Shown here in pieces: positions 48,247 to 57,735 of a stretch of DNA of 64,000 bases (position 1 is its first letter; every line of letters starts with the position of its first letter). Under the pieces are notes generated by a model. The model saw nothing but the letters and a program-made list of their open reading frames with translations. It had not been told where the DNA came from and did no database searches. The translations under genes and the position numbers were made by a program. This DNA is from Aromatoleum buckelii (lineage in GTDB: Bacteria; Pseudomonadota; Gammaproteobacteria; Burkholderiales; Rhodocyclaceae): assembly GCF_012910785.2 (NCBI RefSeq), contig NZ_WTVH02000010.1, positions 992,001 to 1,056,000 on the forward strand. The letters run 5' to 3'.

Positions 48247-50169
48247 ATGCCGCTGCTTTCTGTCGACAACGCCTGTCTCGCGTACGGGCACGTGGATCTG
48301 CTCTCACATGCGGACTTCCAGCTCGACGCGGGCGAGCGCGTGGCGCTGATCGGACGTAATGGCTCGGGCAAATCCAGCCTGCTGCGGGTGTTGGCCGGGC
48401 AGTCGTCTCTCGATGACGGGTCGGTGTGGCGGCAGTCCGGGCTGAAGGTGGCGTACGTCCCCCAGGAGGCCGATTTCCCGCTCGAACGCGACGTGTTCGC
48501 GACAATCGCCGACGGCCTGGGGGATGCCGCGCGCCTTCTCGTCGAGTATCACGCGGCGATGCACGCCGTCGCCGAATCGGCCAGTGAAGAGACGTTGGCG
48601 CGGCTCGAGGCGCTGCAGCACGCGGTCGAAGCCGCCGACGCGTGGCGGCTCAACCAGCGGGTCGATGAGATCCTGCTGCGCCTCGGCCTGCCCGGTGACG
48701 CGCTGGTTTCGAGCCTCTCCGGCGGCGGTGTCAAGCGCGTGTCGCTGGCGCGGGCGCTGGTGGCCGAGCCCGATCTGCTGTTGCTTGACGAGCCGACGAA
48801 CCACCTCGACCTGGACGGCATCCTGTGGCTCGAAGCACTGATCCGGGATTTCCGCGGCACGGTCGTCGTGATCACCCACGACCGCGTGTTTCTCGACAAC
48901 GTCGCCACCCGCATCATCGAGCTCGACCGCGGCAAACTCGCGAGCTATCCCGGGCGTTTCAGCGACTATCAGCGGCGCAAGGCGGAGGAGCTCGACGCGG
49001 AGGCGAAAGCGAGCGCGCGATTCGACAAGGTGCTCGCGCAGGAAGAAGTGTGGATACGCAAGGGGGTCGAGGCGCGGCGTACGCGTAACGAGGGCAGGGT
49101 ACGGCGGCTCGAGGCGCTGCGTCGTGACCGGGCGGCGCGGCGCGAGCGGCTCGGCAACGTGAAGCTCGCCGTCGACAAAGGCGAGCAGAGCGGCCAGATG
49201 GTCGCCGAACTGATCGACGTGACGAAACGCTTCGGCGATCGCGTCGTCGTGCGCGACTTCTCGACGCGCATCCTGCGCGGCGACCGCATCGGGCTGATCG
49301 GCCCGAACGGCGCCGGCAAGACGACGCTGCTGAAGCTGATCCTCGGCGAGATCGCCCCGGACGCCGGGACGGTGCGCCGCGGCACGCGCCAGACCGTCGC
49401 CTACTTCGACCAGCTGCGCGAGCAGCTCGACCCGGAACTGCCGCTGACCGAGGTCATCAGCCCGGGTTCGGACTTCGTCGAGATCGGCGGCGAGCGCAAG
49501 CACGTCATCGGTTACCTCGGCGATTTTCTGTTCGCGCCGCAGCGTGCGCGTTCGCCGGTGAAATCGCTGTCCGGCGGCGAGCGCAACCGGCTGCTGCTCG
49601 CCCGGCTGTTCGCGCGGCCGGCCAACGTTCTGGTGCTCGACGAACCGACCAACGACCTCGACATCGAGACCCTCGATCTGCTCGAGGAATTGCTGTCCGC
49701 GTACGAAGGCACGCTGTTCCTCGTCAGCCACGACCGCGCGTTTCTCGACAACGTCGTGACCCAAGTGATCGCGGCCGAAGGTGACGGGCGCTGGGGCGAA
49801 TACGCTGGAGGCTACGCCGACTGGCAGCGGGTCAAGCAGGCCGAAGCGGAGCGCGGCGCGGAGCAGGCGCGGCTTGCCGCGACGCAGGCCAAAAGCGCTG
49901 CGCCCGCGCCGAAAGCGGCTGCGGCGACAGCGTCGCGGGGCGGCAAACTGTCGTTCAACGAGAAAAGGGAGCTCGACGCGTTGCCCGACCGCATTGCGGC
50001 GCTGGAGGCGGAGCAGGCAGCGCTGCAATCGCGCCTGGCGGACCCGTCGCTGTACCAGGAAGCGCCGCAGGAAGCCGTGCCGATCAAGGAGCGGCTCGAT
50101 GCCGTCGAGCGGGAAATCGAAGAGGCGCTGGCGCGCTGGGAGGCTCTGGAGACGCGAGCGGGCGGGTGA
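48247..50169 (+). CDS. ABC-F family ATPase, Uup-like
   Basis: The 640-residue protein has two ABC ATPase domains without membrane segments: Walker A GRNGSGKSSLLRVLAG and GPNGAGKTTLLKLILG, signature LSGGGVKRVSLARAL and LSGGERNRLLLARLF, Walker B LLLDEPTNHLDL and LVLDEPTNDLDI. The C-terminal coiled-coil tail (KLSFNEKRELDALPDRIAAL) is typical of Uup. ABC-F proteins act on ribosomes or DNA recombination intermediates, not transport. ATG 48247 is chosen at the family N-terminus MPLLSVDNA. It is divergent from the gcr-like gene. Confidence 0.92.
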   Translation: MPLLSVDNACLAYGHVDLLSHADFQLDAGERVALIGRNGSGKSSLLRVLAGQSSLDDGSVWRQSGLKVAYVPQEADFPLERDVFATIADGLGDAARLLVEYHAAMHAVAESASEETLARLEALQHAVEAADAWRLNQRVDEILLRLGLPGDALVSSLSGGGVKRVSLARALVAEPDLLLLDEPTNHLDLDGILWLEALIRDFRGTVVVITHDRVFLDNVATRIIELDRGKLASYPGRFSDYQRRKAEELDAEAKASARFDKVLAQEEVWIRKGVEARRTRNEGRVRRLEALRRDRAARRERLGNVKLAVDKGEQSGQMVAELIDVTKRFGDRVVVRDFSTRILRGDRIGLIGPNGAGKTTLLKLILGEIAPDAGTVRRGTRQTVAYFDQLREQLDPELPLTEVISPGSDFVEIGGERKHVIGYLGDFLFAPQRARSPVKSLSGGERNRLLLARLFARPANVLVLDEPTNDLDIETLDLLEELLSAYEGTLFLVSHDRAFLDNVVTQVIAAEGDGRWGEYAGGYADWQRVKQAEAERGAEQARLAATQAKSAAPAPKAAAATASRGGKLSFNEKRELDALPDRIAALEAEQAALQSRLADPSLYQEAPQEAVPIKERLDAVEREIEEALARWEALETRAGG

Positions 50170-50361
50170 AGGGGTGCGAGAGGACCGGCACGTTCTGCGC
50201 GGACAGAAATGCGACATCGACGTCGATCGAATCGAGGGCTGTGTCAACGAGGGCATGGGTTGGGGGTGAGTCTTCGATTCGTCGGCTTGCGGGCCCCCTG
50301 AACCGGAGTGGCAGTCGCATAGGCCGGACGGACCGTGAAAAAGTCGAGCCGGGGATTTGGC

Positions 50362-50367
50362 TATAAT
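50362..50367 (+). promoter_or_regulatory. Candidate -10 box upstream of the oxidoreductase gene
   Basis: A consensus TATAAT lies 78 bases before the preferred start. A matching -35 is poor. The remaining 50170-50361 holds no supportable gene. Confidence 0.4.
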
Positions 50368-50444
50368 CGGTCCAAAAAACCGGGGCGTCCGAAACCGTGA
50401 CGTCCATATTCATGACGCATCCCAACCGAGAGGAGTTGCCCCAA

Positions 50445-51443
50445 GTGACTGCGCCGTTCAAAGCGTTCCTGATCGATCAGGACGAAAGCAGGAAAGTCTT
50501 CAGCCGCATGACAACGCTGACCCGCGAGCAACTCGACGCGGGCGACGTGCTGATCCGGGTCCATTATTCCAGCATCAACTACAAGGACGCGCTCGCCGCA
50601 ACCGGTGCGGGCAAGATCATCCGGCGTTTTCCATGCGTCGGTGGCATCGACCTGTCGGGCGAAGTCGTGGAAAGCGCGGATGCGCGTTTCCGCCCCGGCG
50701 ACAAGGTGATCGCGACCAGCTTCGACATCGGCGTGTCGCACCACGGCGGTTATGCCGAATACGCGCGCGTGCCGGCCGGGTGGGTCGTGCCGCTGCCCGA
50801 TGGACTGGATCTCTTCGAAGCGATGGCGCTCGGCACGGCCGGCTTCACGGCCGCGCTGGGGATCGTGCGAATGGAAGACAACGGGCTCGCCCCCGAGCGC
50901 GGCCCGGTCGTCGTGAGCGGTGCGACGGGTGGCGTCGGCGGACTTTCGATCGACATGCTGTCGCGCCTCGGCTATCACGTCGTCGCGCTGACCGGCAAGG
51001 AGGCCGAAGATGATTACCTGCGGATGCTCGGCGCCGCCGAGGTGCGACTGCGCAGCACGATCGACTTCGACAACGTGCGCCCGCTCGAAGCGACGCAATG
51101 GGCCGGCGCGGTCGATAACGTCGGTGGAAAGATCCTGCACTGGATCCTCGCGACGATGAAGCAGGCCGGCACCGTCGCGAGCATCGGCAACGCCGCGAGC
51201 TTTCATCTGGAGACGACGGTGTTTCCGTTCATCCTGCGTGGCGTGAGCCTGCTCGGCGTCGATTCGGGCTACATGAATTTTCCGACGCGCGAGCGCGTCT
51301 GGCAGCGTCTCGCGGGCGATCTCAAGCCGCGTCACCTCGCGGCCGTTACACGCACCATTGCGTTCGACGAATTGCCGGGTGCATTCGACGCCTTCCTGAA
51401 GGGCGAAGTGAAAGGTCGTACCGTCGTGCGGATAGGCGCCTGA
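50445..51443 (+). CDS. YhdH-type acryloyl-CoA reductase / quinone oxidoreductase
   Basis: The 332-residue medium-chain dehydrogenase/reductase lacks structural zinc Cys residues and shows YSSINYKDALAATG, PCVGGIDLSGEVVES, ATSFDIGVSHHGGYAEYARV, LGTAGFTAAL and the NADP-binding VVSGATGGVGGLSIDML. This is the YhdH family (acrylyl-CoA reductase). GTG 50445 follows GAGGAG; ATGs at 50397 and 50412 are alternatives with weaker ribosome binding sites. Adjacent genes give no pathway, though prpE nearby also handles C3 acyl-CoA. Confidence 0.88.
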   Translation: MTAPFKAFLIDQDESRKVFSRMTTLTREQLDAGDVLIRVHYSSINYKDALAATGAGKIIRRFPCVGGIDLSGEVVESADARFRPGDKVIATSFDIGVSHHGGYAEYARVPAGWVVPLPDGLDLFEAMALGTAGFTAALGIVRMEDNGLAPERGPVVVSGATGGVGGLSIDMLSRLGYHVVALTGKEAEDDYLRMLGAAEVRLRSTIDFDNVRPLEATQWAGAVDNVGGKILHWILATMKQAGTVASIGNAASFHLETTVFPFILRGVSLLGVDSGYMNFPTRERVWQRLAGDLKPRHLAAVTRTIAFDELPGAFDAFLKGEVKGRTVVRIGA

Positions 51444-51486
51444 CGACACCCGACGACCCCGGGCGTGTTACCGGAGATTCCCGATC

Positions 51487-52668
51487 ATGAGAGAGGAAGA
51501 GCATCAGCCGTTGCCGAAAGTGCTGATTGTCGACGACTCGCGCATGGTGCGGGCATCGGTCATCAAGCTGATCCGCGGGCGTTTCGAATTCCGCGAGGAG
51601 GCTGACGGCGAAGCCGGCTGGCAGGCGTTGCTGGTGGATCCGACGATTCACCTGGTGCTGACCGACATCGGCATGCCGCAGCTCGACGGGTATGGCCTGC
51701 TCGAGCGCGTCCGCGCGTCGAAGCTGTCGCGCATCCATGACCTGCCGGTGATCGTGATTTCCGGCGATGAGGACGATTCGGCGCGCGAACGCGCGCGCCG
51801 TCTCGGCGCCAACGATTTCATCACCAAAGGCATCGGCGCTGCGGAGCTGCTTGCCCGCCTCGATTCGCTGACCCGACTCGCGCAGACGCGGCGCGAGCTC
51901 GAGGAAAGCCGGGCGGCGCTCGCGAAGCATAGTCCCGTCGATCCGGTCTCGGGCCTGGTCACCGAGGCCTGCCTGAACTGGCGCGCGGAGCAGGAACTCG
52001 CGCTGGCGCGGCGTCGCCGCGGCAACATCAGTGCGATGGTCGTCGAGATCGACCGCTACGAGCAGCTCGTCGTGGTGCATGGCGCCCACGTCGCCCAGCT
52101 CGTCACGCGCAAGCTGTCGAAAATACTTTCCACCAAAGTGCGCAAGGAAGATACCGTCACGGAGCTTGCCCCGGCACGGTTCGCCGTGCTCTCGCCGGCA
52201 GGCGGCTGGGGCGGGTGCTGCGCGTTCGCGCTGCGCCTGCAGAAGGCGATGGAAAAGCTCGTGATGACCTATCGCGAGGAGCGCATTCGCATCAGCGTGA
52301 CGATCGGCGTGTCGAATGCGACGAACGACGACATCGGCACTGTGAGCGAACTGGTCGGGCTCGCAACGCAGCGAGCACAGACCGGCCGGCAAGCCGGAGG
52401 CAACCGTGTCATCGGCGACCGGGGAGAAGTCGCGCAGGCGTTCGTCGATCGGCTGAGCAGGCAGGCGGTCAGCATCGACCAGGCTCTCGAGCGTATCCGG
52501 GCCGGAGAAAGCGCCGAGCTCACGTCGCAGCTGCCGCAGGTCATCGCCACGCTGCTTCCGCTGCTGCAGTTGCTAGAATCACGGCTTCGTTGCGGAATCC
52601 CGCTCGATCGTCTGGAAAAATACCAAATGGACGGTAGTGCGGAAAACGACACCGCGGCGGAAAGTTGA
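51487..52668 (+). CDS. Response regulator with degenerate GGDEF domain
   Basis: The 393-residue protein has an N-terminal receiver domain (KVLIVDDSRMVRASVIKL, phospho-acceptor Asp in LVLTDIGMPQLDGYGL, VIVISGDEDD) and a diguanylate-cyclase-like fold from about residue 145. The active-site GG(D/E)EF is replaced: where it should stand the protein reads VTELAPARFAVLSP. Catalysis of cyclic-di-GMP synthesis is therefore unlikely. A C-terminal helical extension of about 90 residues follows. It may act as a protein-interaction or binding module. Confidence 0.85.
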   Translation: MREEEHQPLPKVLIVDDSRMVRASVIKLIRGRFEFREEADGEAGWQALLVDPTIHLVLTDIGMPQLDGYGLLERVRASKLSRIHDLPVIVISGDEDDSARERARRLGANDFITKGIGAAELLARLDSLTRLAQTRRELEESRAALAKHSPVDPVSGLVTEACLNWRAEQELALARRRRGNISAMVVEIDRYEQLVVVHGAHVAQLVTRKLSKILSTKVRKEDTVTELAPARFAVLSPAGGWGGCCAFALRLQKAMEKLVMTYREERIRISVTIGVSNATNDDIGTVSELVGLATQRAQTGRQAGGNRVIGDRGEVAQAFVDRLSRQAVSIDQALERIRAGESAELTSQLPQVIATLLPLLQLLESRLRCGIPLDRLEKYQMDGSAENDTAAES

Positions 52669-52786
52669 ACAGCATTGCCAATAGAAAAATATAAGGCAGT
52701 CACGGGGCGCTCCCGAGGTCCGGGATGGGAGCCGCAGGAGCGCCTGGAAGTCGTTCGCAAATGACGGGAATCTTGAAGGGAGAGGA

Positions 52787-54685
52787 ATGCTCATGACGAC
52801 GTACAAGGAATTTCATCGCCGTTCCATCGACAGCCGTGACGAGTTCTGGGCGGAAGAAGCCCGGCTCATCGACTGGAACAAGCAGCCCGAGCAGATCTGC
52901 GATTTTTCGCAGCCCCCGTTCGTGAAATGGTTCAAGGGAGGCGAGACGAACCTCTGCTACAACGCCGTGGATCGCCATGCCGCCGCGCGCCCCGACGACC
53001 GCGCGCTGGTGTATATCTCGACCGAGACCGACGAGGAGAAGGTGTACTCGTTTGCGCAGTTGCAGCGCGAGGTCGAACGCATGGCCGCGATCTACCAGGA
53101 ACTCGGCGTCGGCAAGGGCGATCGCGTGCTGATTTACATGCCGATGATCGCCGAAGCGGCGTTCGCGATGCTCGCCTGCGCACGCATCGGGGCAATTCAT
53201 TCGGTCGTGTTCGGCGGCTTTGCCGCGGGTTCGCTCGCGACGCGCATCGACGACGCGAAGCCGGTGCTGATGGTGAGTTCGGATGCCGGCATGCGCAACG
53301 GCAAACCGGTGCCGTACAAGCACCTCGTCGATGAAGCGTGCAAGATCGCCGAATTCCCGCCGCAGAAAGTCCTGATCGTGGACCGCGGGCTCGACAAGGG
53401 CTTCTCAAAAGTCGAAGGCCGCGACGTCGATTATGCCGAGCTGCGCGCGAAGCACCTCGACGCGAAAGTGCCCGTGACGTGGCTCGAGTCCTCCGAGCCG
53501 AGCTACATCCTGTACACCTCCGGCACCACCGGCAAGCCGAAGGGCGTGCAGCGCGACACCGGCGGCTATGCCGTTGCGCTCGCGTCGTCGATGAAGCACA
53601 TCTTCACCGGCTTTGCCGGAGAGACGATGTTCGCGACCTCCGACATCGGCTGGGTCGTCGGTCACAGCTACATCATCTACGGACCGCTGCTCGCCGGCAT
53701 GGCGACGATCATGTATGAAGGCACGCCGCTGCGCCCGGACGCCGGGATCTGGTGGCAGATCGTCGAGAAATACAAGGTCAACGTCATGTTCTCGGCGCCC
53801 ACCGCGGTGCGCGTGCTGAAGAAGCAGGACCCGGCTTTCCTGAAGAAATACGACCTGTCGTCGCTGAAGCATCTTTTCCTCGCCGGCGAGCCGCTCGACG
53901 AGACGACGCACAAGTGGATCATGGACGAGCTCGGCATCCCGGTCATCGACAACTACTGGCAGACCGAAACTGGCTGGCCGATGCTCTCCGCGGTGCGCGG
54001 CATCGAGGAGACGCCGATCAAGTACGGCTCGCCGAGCTTCCCCGTGTATGGCTACGACCTGCGCATCTTTCGCGAGGACGGCAGTGAATGCGGTGCCAAC
54101 GAGAAAGGCATCGTCGGCGTCATCCCGCCGTTGCCGCCGGGCTGTCTGTCGACCGTGTGGGGGCAGGACGACCGTTTCGTCAGCACGTATTTCACGCTGT
54201 TCCAGGACCCCGTCGTGTTCTCGTCGTCCGACTGGGGCATTAAGGACGAAGACGGCTACCACACGATCCTCGGCCGCATGGACGACGTCATCAACGTGGC
54301 GGGTCACCGGCTCGGCACGCGCGAGATCGAGGAGGCGATCCAGGCGAATGCGGCGATCGCCGAAGTCGCAGTCGTGGGCGTCGCCGATCCGCTGAAAGGG
54401 CAGATGCCGATGGCTTTCGCGGTGGTCAAGGACGCTTCGCGCGTCGATACCGCCGAGAAACGCGCCCAACTCGAGAAGGATGTCATGAAGACCGTCGACA
54501 CCCTGCTCGGTGCGATCGCCCGCCCCGCGCGTGTGCATTTCATCTCCGGGCTGCCGAAGACGCGCTCGGGCAAGATGTTGCGCCGCTCGATCCAGGCGCT
54601 CGCTGAAGGCCGTGATCCAGGCGACCTGACGACGATCGACGATCCGGGGACGCTCGAGCAGATCAGGACGTCGCTGGCGGGCTGA
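52787..54685 (+). CDS. prpE: Propionyl-CoA synthetase
   Basis: The 632-residue AMP-forming acyl-CoA synthetase activates propionate. It shows YILYTSGTTGKPKGVQRD (P-loop), NYWQTETGWPM, the hinge HTILGRMDDVINVAGHRLGT and the acetylatable Lys in LPKTRSGKMLRRSIQAL. The substrate assignment rests on the overall PrpE-type sequence, including the VQRDTGGY segment. GGAGAGGA precedes ATG 52787; ATG 52793 is an alternative. The 3' third of this gene has been duplicated downstream as a deleted ghost at 57246-57425. Confidence 0.92.
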   Translation: MLMTTYKEFHRRSIDSRDEFWAEEARLIDWNKQPEQICDFSQPPFVKWFKGGETNLCYNAVDRHAAARPDDRALVYISTETDEEKVYSFAQLQREVERMAAIYQELGVGKGDRVLIYMPMIAEAAFAMLACARIGAIHSVVFGGFAAGSLATRIDDAKPVLMVSSDAGMRNGKPVPYKHLVDEACKIAEFPPQKVLIVDRGLDKGFSKVEGRDVDYAELRAKHLDAKVPVTWLESSEPSYILYTSGTTGKPKGVQRDTGGYAVALASSMKHIFTGFAGETMFATSDIGWVVGHSYIIYGPLLAGMATIMYEGTPLRPDAGIWWQIVEKYKVNVMFSAPTAVRVLKKQDPAFLKKYDLSSLKHLFLAGEPLDETTHKWIMDELGIPVIDNYWQTETGWPMLSAVRGIEETPIKYGSPSFPVYGYDLRIFREDGSECGANEKGIVGVIPPLPPGCLSTVWGQDDRFVSTYFTLFQDPVVFSSSDWGIKDEDGYHTILGRMDDVINVAGHRLGTREIEEAIQANAAIAEVAVVGVADPLKGQMPMAFAVVKDASRVDTAEKRAQLEKDVMKTVDTLLGAIARPARVHFISGLPKTRSGKMLRRSIQALAEGRDPGDLTTIDDPGTLEQIRTSLAG

Positions 54686-54710
54686 CCCGAAAGAAACCTT
54701 TTCTCACCAG

Positions 54711-54741
54711 GACGAAGGCCCCTCGCGCGGGCGCCTTCGTC
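54711..54741 (+). terminator. Hairpin after prpE
   Basis: GACGAAGGC (54711-54719) pairs with GCCTTCGTC (54733-54741). There is no T run, so termination is uncertain. A related hairpin occurs after the ghost copy near 57446-57472. Confidence 0.45.
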
Positions 54742-54949
54742 GCGGTGGGTCGAGCCCCATTCACGACCGCTCACGGACCGTATCGCCTCGGCCGCATCAA
54801 AGCGCTGCCCGGGAGCATCCTCGCTTCGGGAATCGGGGCGAATTCCTTCGTCATCCCGTGACGGCGAGCCTCCACAAGTCGAATCCCACGAAGTCTCCGC
54901 ACTCGAAGGTTGAATCGCCCCGGGTTTCGCGGAGGCGGTTTTGTTTGAG

Positions 54950-55855
54950 TCAGGCGACGACCGCCTGCTCGCTCAGGTTGCGGTAATAGTTTGCCTCGGC
55001 TTCGGCTGGGGGAATGTACCCGATCGACTCAAGCAGGCGGTGGTGGTTGAACCATGAGACCCATTCGAGGGTGGCCAGCTCGACCGCTTCGACGCTTTTC
55101 CACGGGCCACGCCGGTGGATGACTTCGGCCTTGTACAGCCCGTTGATCGTCTCGGCCAGGGCGTTATCGTAGCTGTCGCCCCGGCTGCCGACCGACGGCT
55201 CGATGCCTGCTTCTGCCAGCCGCTCGCTGTAGCGGATCGAGACGTACTGCGAGCCGCGATCGCTATGATGAATCAAGGCGTTGCGTTCGGGTTGTCGCGC
55301 CCACAAGGCCTGTTCCAACGCGTCGAGAACGAATTCCGTGTGCATGGATCGGCTCACCCGCCAGCCCACGATGTAGCGGGCGAAGACGTCGATGACGAAG
55401 GCCACGTACACGAAACCCTGCCAAGTCGAGACATAGGTGAAATCGGAGACCCAGAGCTGGTTTGGCCGCTCGGCGGCGAACTGCCGATTGACGCGATCGA
55501 GCGGACAAGGTGCAGCAGGATCGGGCCGGGTGGTCCGAACCGCCTTGCCACGCATCGCGCCGCGCAGCCCTTGGGCCCGCATCAGTCGCTCGACGGTGCA
55601 GCGGGCGACCTCGAGGCCTTCGCGCTGCAACTGCCGCCACACTTTACGCGTGCCATACACCTGCAGATTCGCCTGCCACACCCGCTCGATGTGACCTTCC
55701 AGCACCTCGTCGCGGCGGGCTCGGGCACAGCGCAAAGCCGGATCACGCCGGCGTGCCACGGCGCGCCGATAGGCCGACGGGGCGACCTGCAGCACCTTGC
55801 AGATCGGCTCGACCCCGAAGCGCTCGCGGTGCGTGTCGATGAATCCGTTCATCAC
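54950..55855 (-). CDS. IS3-family OrfB transposase
   Basis: The 301-residue catalytic protein has an HTH_21-type N-terminal region ([17 protein letters not shown]) and the DDE triad in [30 protein letters not shown] and [17 protein letters not shown], and ends SEQAVVA. This is the classical IS3-subgroup OrfB. The GTG at 55855 overlaps the orfA stop by 4 bases; no A-rich slippery run is evident at the junction, so expression by coupled re-initiation or another frameshift signal is possible. Confidence 0.94.
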   Translation of the reverse strand: MMNGFIDTHRERFGVEPICKVLQVAPSAYRRAVARRRDPALRCARARRDEVLEGHIERVWQANLQVYGTRKVWRQLQREGLEVARCTVERLMRAQGLRGAMRGKAVRTTRPDPAAPCPLDRVNRQFAAERPNQLWVSDFTYVSTWQGFVYVAFVIDVFARYIVGWRVSRSMHTEFVLDALEQALWARQPERNALIHHSDRGSQYVSIRYSERLAEAGIEPSVGSRGDSYDNALAETINGLYKAEVIHRRGPWKSVEAVELATLEWVSWFNHHRLLESIGYIPPAEAEANYYRNLSEQAVVA

Positions 55856-56172
55856 TTGTTGCGGCGGTCGAGCTCCGCCTGCGCGAAATACGCGCTGGCC
55901 AGGCGCAGGATCTCGTTGGCCTTCTTGAGCTCGCGCACCTCGCGCTCGAGCTCCCTGATGCGTTGCTGCTCGGCGCTCGTGAGCCCCTCGCGCTGGCCCG
56001 TGTCGCGCTCATGCTGCCGAACCCATCGGCGCAATGTTTCCGACGTGCAGCCAATCTTTGCCGCGATCGACACGATCGCCGCCCACTGGGATTCGTACTG
56101 ATCCTTGGCCTCGAACACCAGACGCACCGCGCGCTCGATCACCTCGGGGGAGAACTTCGCTGATTTCTTCAT
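55852..56172 (-). CDS. IS3-family OrfA
   Basis: The 106-residue protein begins [20 protein letters not shown], has a helix-turn-helix ([19 protein letters not shown]) and a leucine-rich coiled coil ([20 protein letters not shown]) ending with the IS3-typical [17 protein letters not shown]. It overlaps orfB by 4 bases. Confidence 0.94.
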   Translation of the reverse strand: MKKSAKFSPEVIERAVRLVFEAKDQYESQWAAIVSIAAKIGCTSETLRRWVRQHERDTGQREGLTSAEQQRIRELEREVRELKKANEILRLASAYFAQAELDRRNK

Positions 56173-56319
56173 GGCTCCATCTTCTCAAGAGTTGGAGCCT
56201 CCGCGAAACCCGGGGCGATTCAGGTTCGTGTCAGTGCGCCTTCGAGTGCGTCGGGATATTTTACACCCCGTTTCCGTGCATCAGGCATAAAGCCCATTCA
56301 AATGAAAGAGATAAGGGGT

Positions 56320-56336
56320 CTGGCATGGACTATGCA
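56320..56336 (+). promoter_or_regulatory. Sigma-54 (-24/-12) promoter of PEP-CTERM gene 1
   Basis: CTGGCATGGACTATGCA matches the sigma-54 consensus YTGGCACGNNNNTTGCW at nearly every position, with GG (56322-56323) and GC (56334-56335) exactly 10 bases apart. Transcription should start near 56347, leaving a leader of about 88 bases before the ATG at 56435. PrsR, encoded upstream in this window, is a sigma-54 activator. Confidence 0.82.
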
Positions 56337-56434
56337 AGCTGAAAGCCGGGCGGAGAAACGTCGAAGTTCCTCGAAGGAGCCGCGACTCTGGCCGGCCAGA
56401 TCCGAAGGTTCGATGTTGGAAAAGGAGATTTGTC

Positions 56435-57244
56435 ATGACCACGAGCACAGTCCGCAACACCTTGCTGGCAGCTAGCCTGATGGCAGGCGGATTAATCATG
56501 GGCGGGGTCGCTCATGCAACGCCGGGAACTCTCTTTACCGGAAACAACAGCCTTGCATTCGACCCCGACAGCGCCACGGTCCTTGGAGGCGGCAGTTTTG
56601 TCGATGTGTCCTCCACCGAGTTGGAATGGGTCGACACGGGGGACCCCACCGATAATCACAGCTTCCTGACGATTATTCCGCCGAGCAACACGGATGTGGC
56701 CATCTCCTCCGATTTGGGAGCGGAAGAGGTCGCGCGGATTCGGCATACGAACAACATCATCCCGGTGGGAAGCTTCGCTTTCACCGTCGATCTGCTCGAC
56801 CAGTTCACTCTTTCGGGCGCGACGTTCGCCCTCACTGGAACCAATCAACTCCCCGAACTGATCTTGGACGTGAATTTTACTGAAACGCCTAACGACCTGC
56901 CATGTCCCGCCCCGAATCCGCTGGGCAGCACCTGCGACGACATTTTCCAGATTGGTAACCTGGACCTTGTCATCGACTCGTTCCTGTTTACGGCCAATGG
57001 AGAACAATTCCTCCTCACGTTCGACGTAGACGCCAGCGCGGGCGAGGGAACGTTCTTTGACGACGCGGGCAACATCATCTACACCGCCGAAAATTTTGTA
57101 AGCGAGATCGTCATCACGGCGCGTATCGACCAAGCGGAAGTGCCGGAGCCCGGTACGCTCGCATTGCTCGGTATCGGCCTGGCCGCATTGCCGGGAGCGG
57201 GCATGTGGCGCAAGGCGAAAAAGGCTGGCATGAAGACGGCCTGA
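56435..57244 (+). CDS. PEP-CTERM sorted exoprotein 1
   Basis: The 269-residue protein has a signal peptide (LLAASLMAGGLIMGGVAHA), a beta-rich secreted domain and a C-terminal PEP-CTERM signal: VPEPGTLALLGIGLAALPG followed by basic residues WRKAKKAGMK. Such proteins are cleaved and attached or released by an exosortase and often associate with exopolysaccharide and flocs. Segments such as IRHTNNII and a Cys pair (CPAPNPLGSTC) resemble the THxN subgroup. GGAG lies upstream of ATG 56435. The neighbour at 57851 is its tandem duplicate. Confidence 0.93.
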   Translation: MTTSTVRNTLLAASLMAGGLIMGGVAHATPGTLFTGNNSLAFDPDSATVLGGGSFVDVSSTELEWVDTGDPTDNHSFLTIIPPSNTDVAISSDLGAEEVARIRHTNNIIPVGSFAFTVDLLDQFTLSGATFALTGTNQLPELILDVNFTETPNDLPCPAPNPLGSTCDDIFQIGNLDLVIDSFLFTANGEQFLLTFDVDASAGEGTFFDDAGNIIYTAENFVSEIVITARIDQAEVPEPGTLALLGIGLAALPGAGMWRKAKKAGMKTA

Positions 57245-57245
57245 T

Positions 57246-57425
57246 GAATGCGGTGCCAACGAGAAACGTATTGTCGGCGTTGTCCCGCCGCTGCCGAAGA
57301 CGCGCTCGGGGAGGATGTTGCGCCGCTCGATCCGGGCGCTCGCCAAAGGCCGTAACCCGGGCGATCTGACGATAATCGACGATCCAGCCCGGCTCGAGCA
57401 GCTCAGGACGTCGTTGGCGGGCTGA
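57246..57425 (+). pseudogene. Ghost of the prpE 3' end
   Basis: The sequence encodes CGANEKRIVGVVPPLP, matching prpE residues around 434-450, fused in frame to KTRSGRMLRRSIRALAKGR and onward to LRTSLAG stop, matching the prpE C-terminus. Relative to prpE, exactly 420 bases (54137-54556) are missing between two TGCCG repeats. There are no internal stops in its 59 codons but no start or promoter, so it is not expressed as prpE. It marks the left part of tandem duplication copy 2. Confidence 0.92.
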
Positions 57426-57735
57426 CCCGCAACCTCTCGCCCGATGGCGAAGGCCCCTCGCGGGCCTTCGTCCGTTTGGCGGAGTCCGATTTGGGACGGC
57501 TCACGGGACCGTAACGCCTCTGCCGTATCGAAGCGCTGCCCGGGACGATCGTCGTCTCTGGAATCGGCGCGAATTTCCCCCGTCATGTCCGGCCGCGTGC
57601 CTCGACAAGTCGAATCCCCTGAATTCTCTCCACTCGAAAGCTGGCGCAAGCACTCTTCCGGCGCCGTCGAAATATTTTACACTCTGCCTCCGTGCATAAT
57701 TCATAAAACCCAGTTAAATGAAAGAGATAAGTGAT

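Larger units (their letters stand above)
54911..56222 (-). mobile_element. IS3-family element, complete, with target duplication
   Basis: The 1312-bp element has perfect 26-bp terminal inverted repeats (54911-54936 and 56197-56222, starting TGAATCGCCCCGGG). It is flanked by a 3-base direct repeat GGT at 54908-54910 and 56223-56225. It carries orfA and orfB on the minus strand. Copy 2 of the surrounding duplication, which lacks the element, shows the uninterrupted target sequence, confirming the boundaries. A 112-bp relic of a second copy lies at 18625. Confidence 0.95.
54086..57244 (+). repeat. Tandem duplication, copy 1 (contains an inserted IS3)
   Basis: Copy 1 runs from inside prpE (54086) through the prpE end, spacer, promoter and first PEP-CTERM gene. 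Without the IS3 element and its target duplication it measures about 1844 bases. Each section has a matching section in copy 2 in the same order, as described there. Confidence 0.85.
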
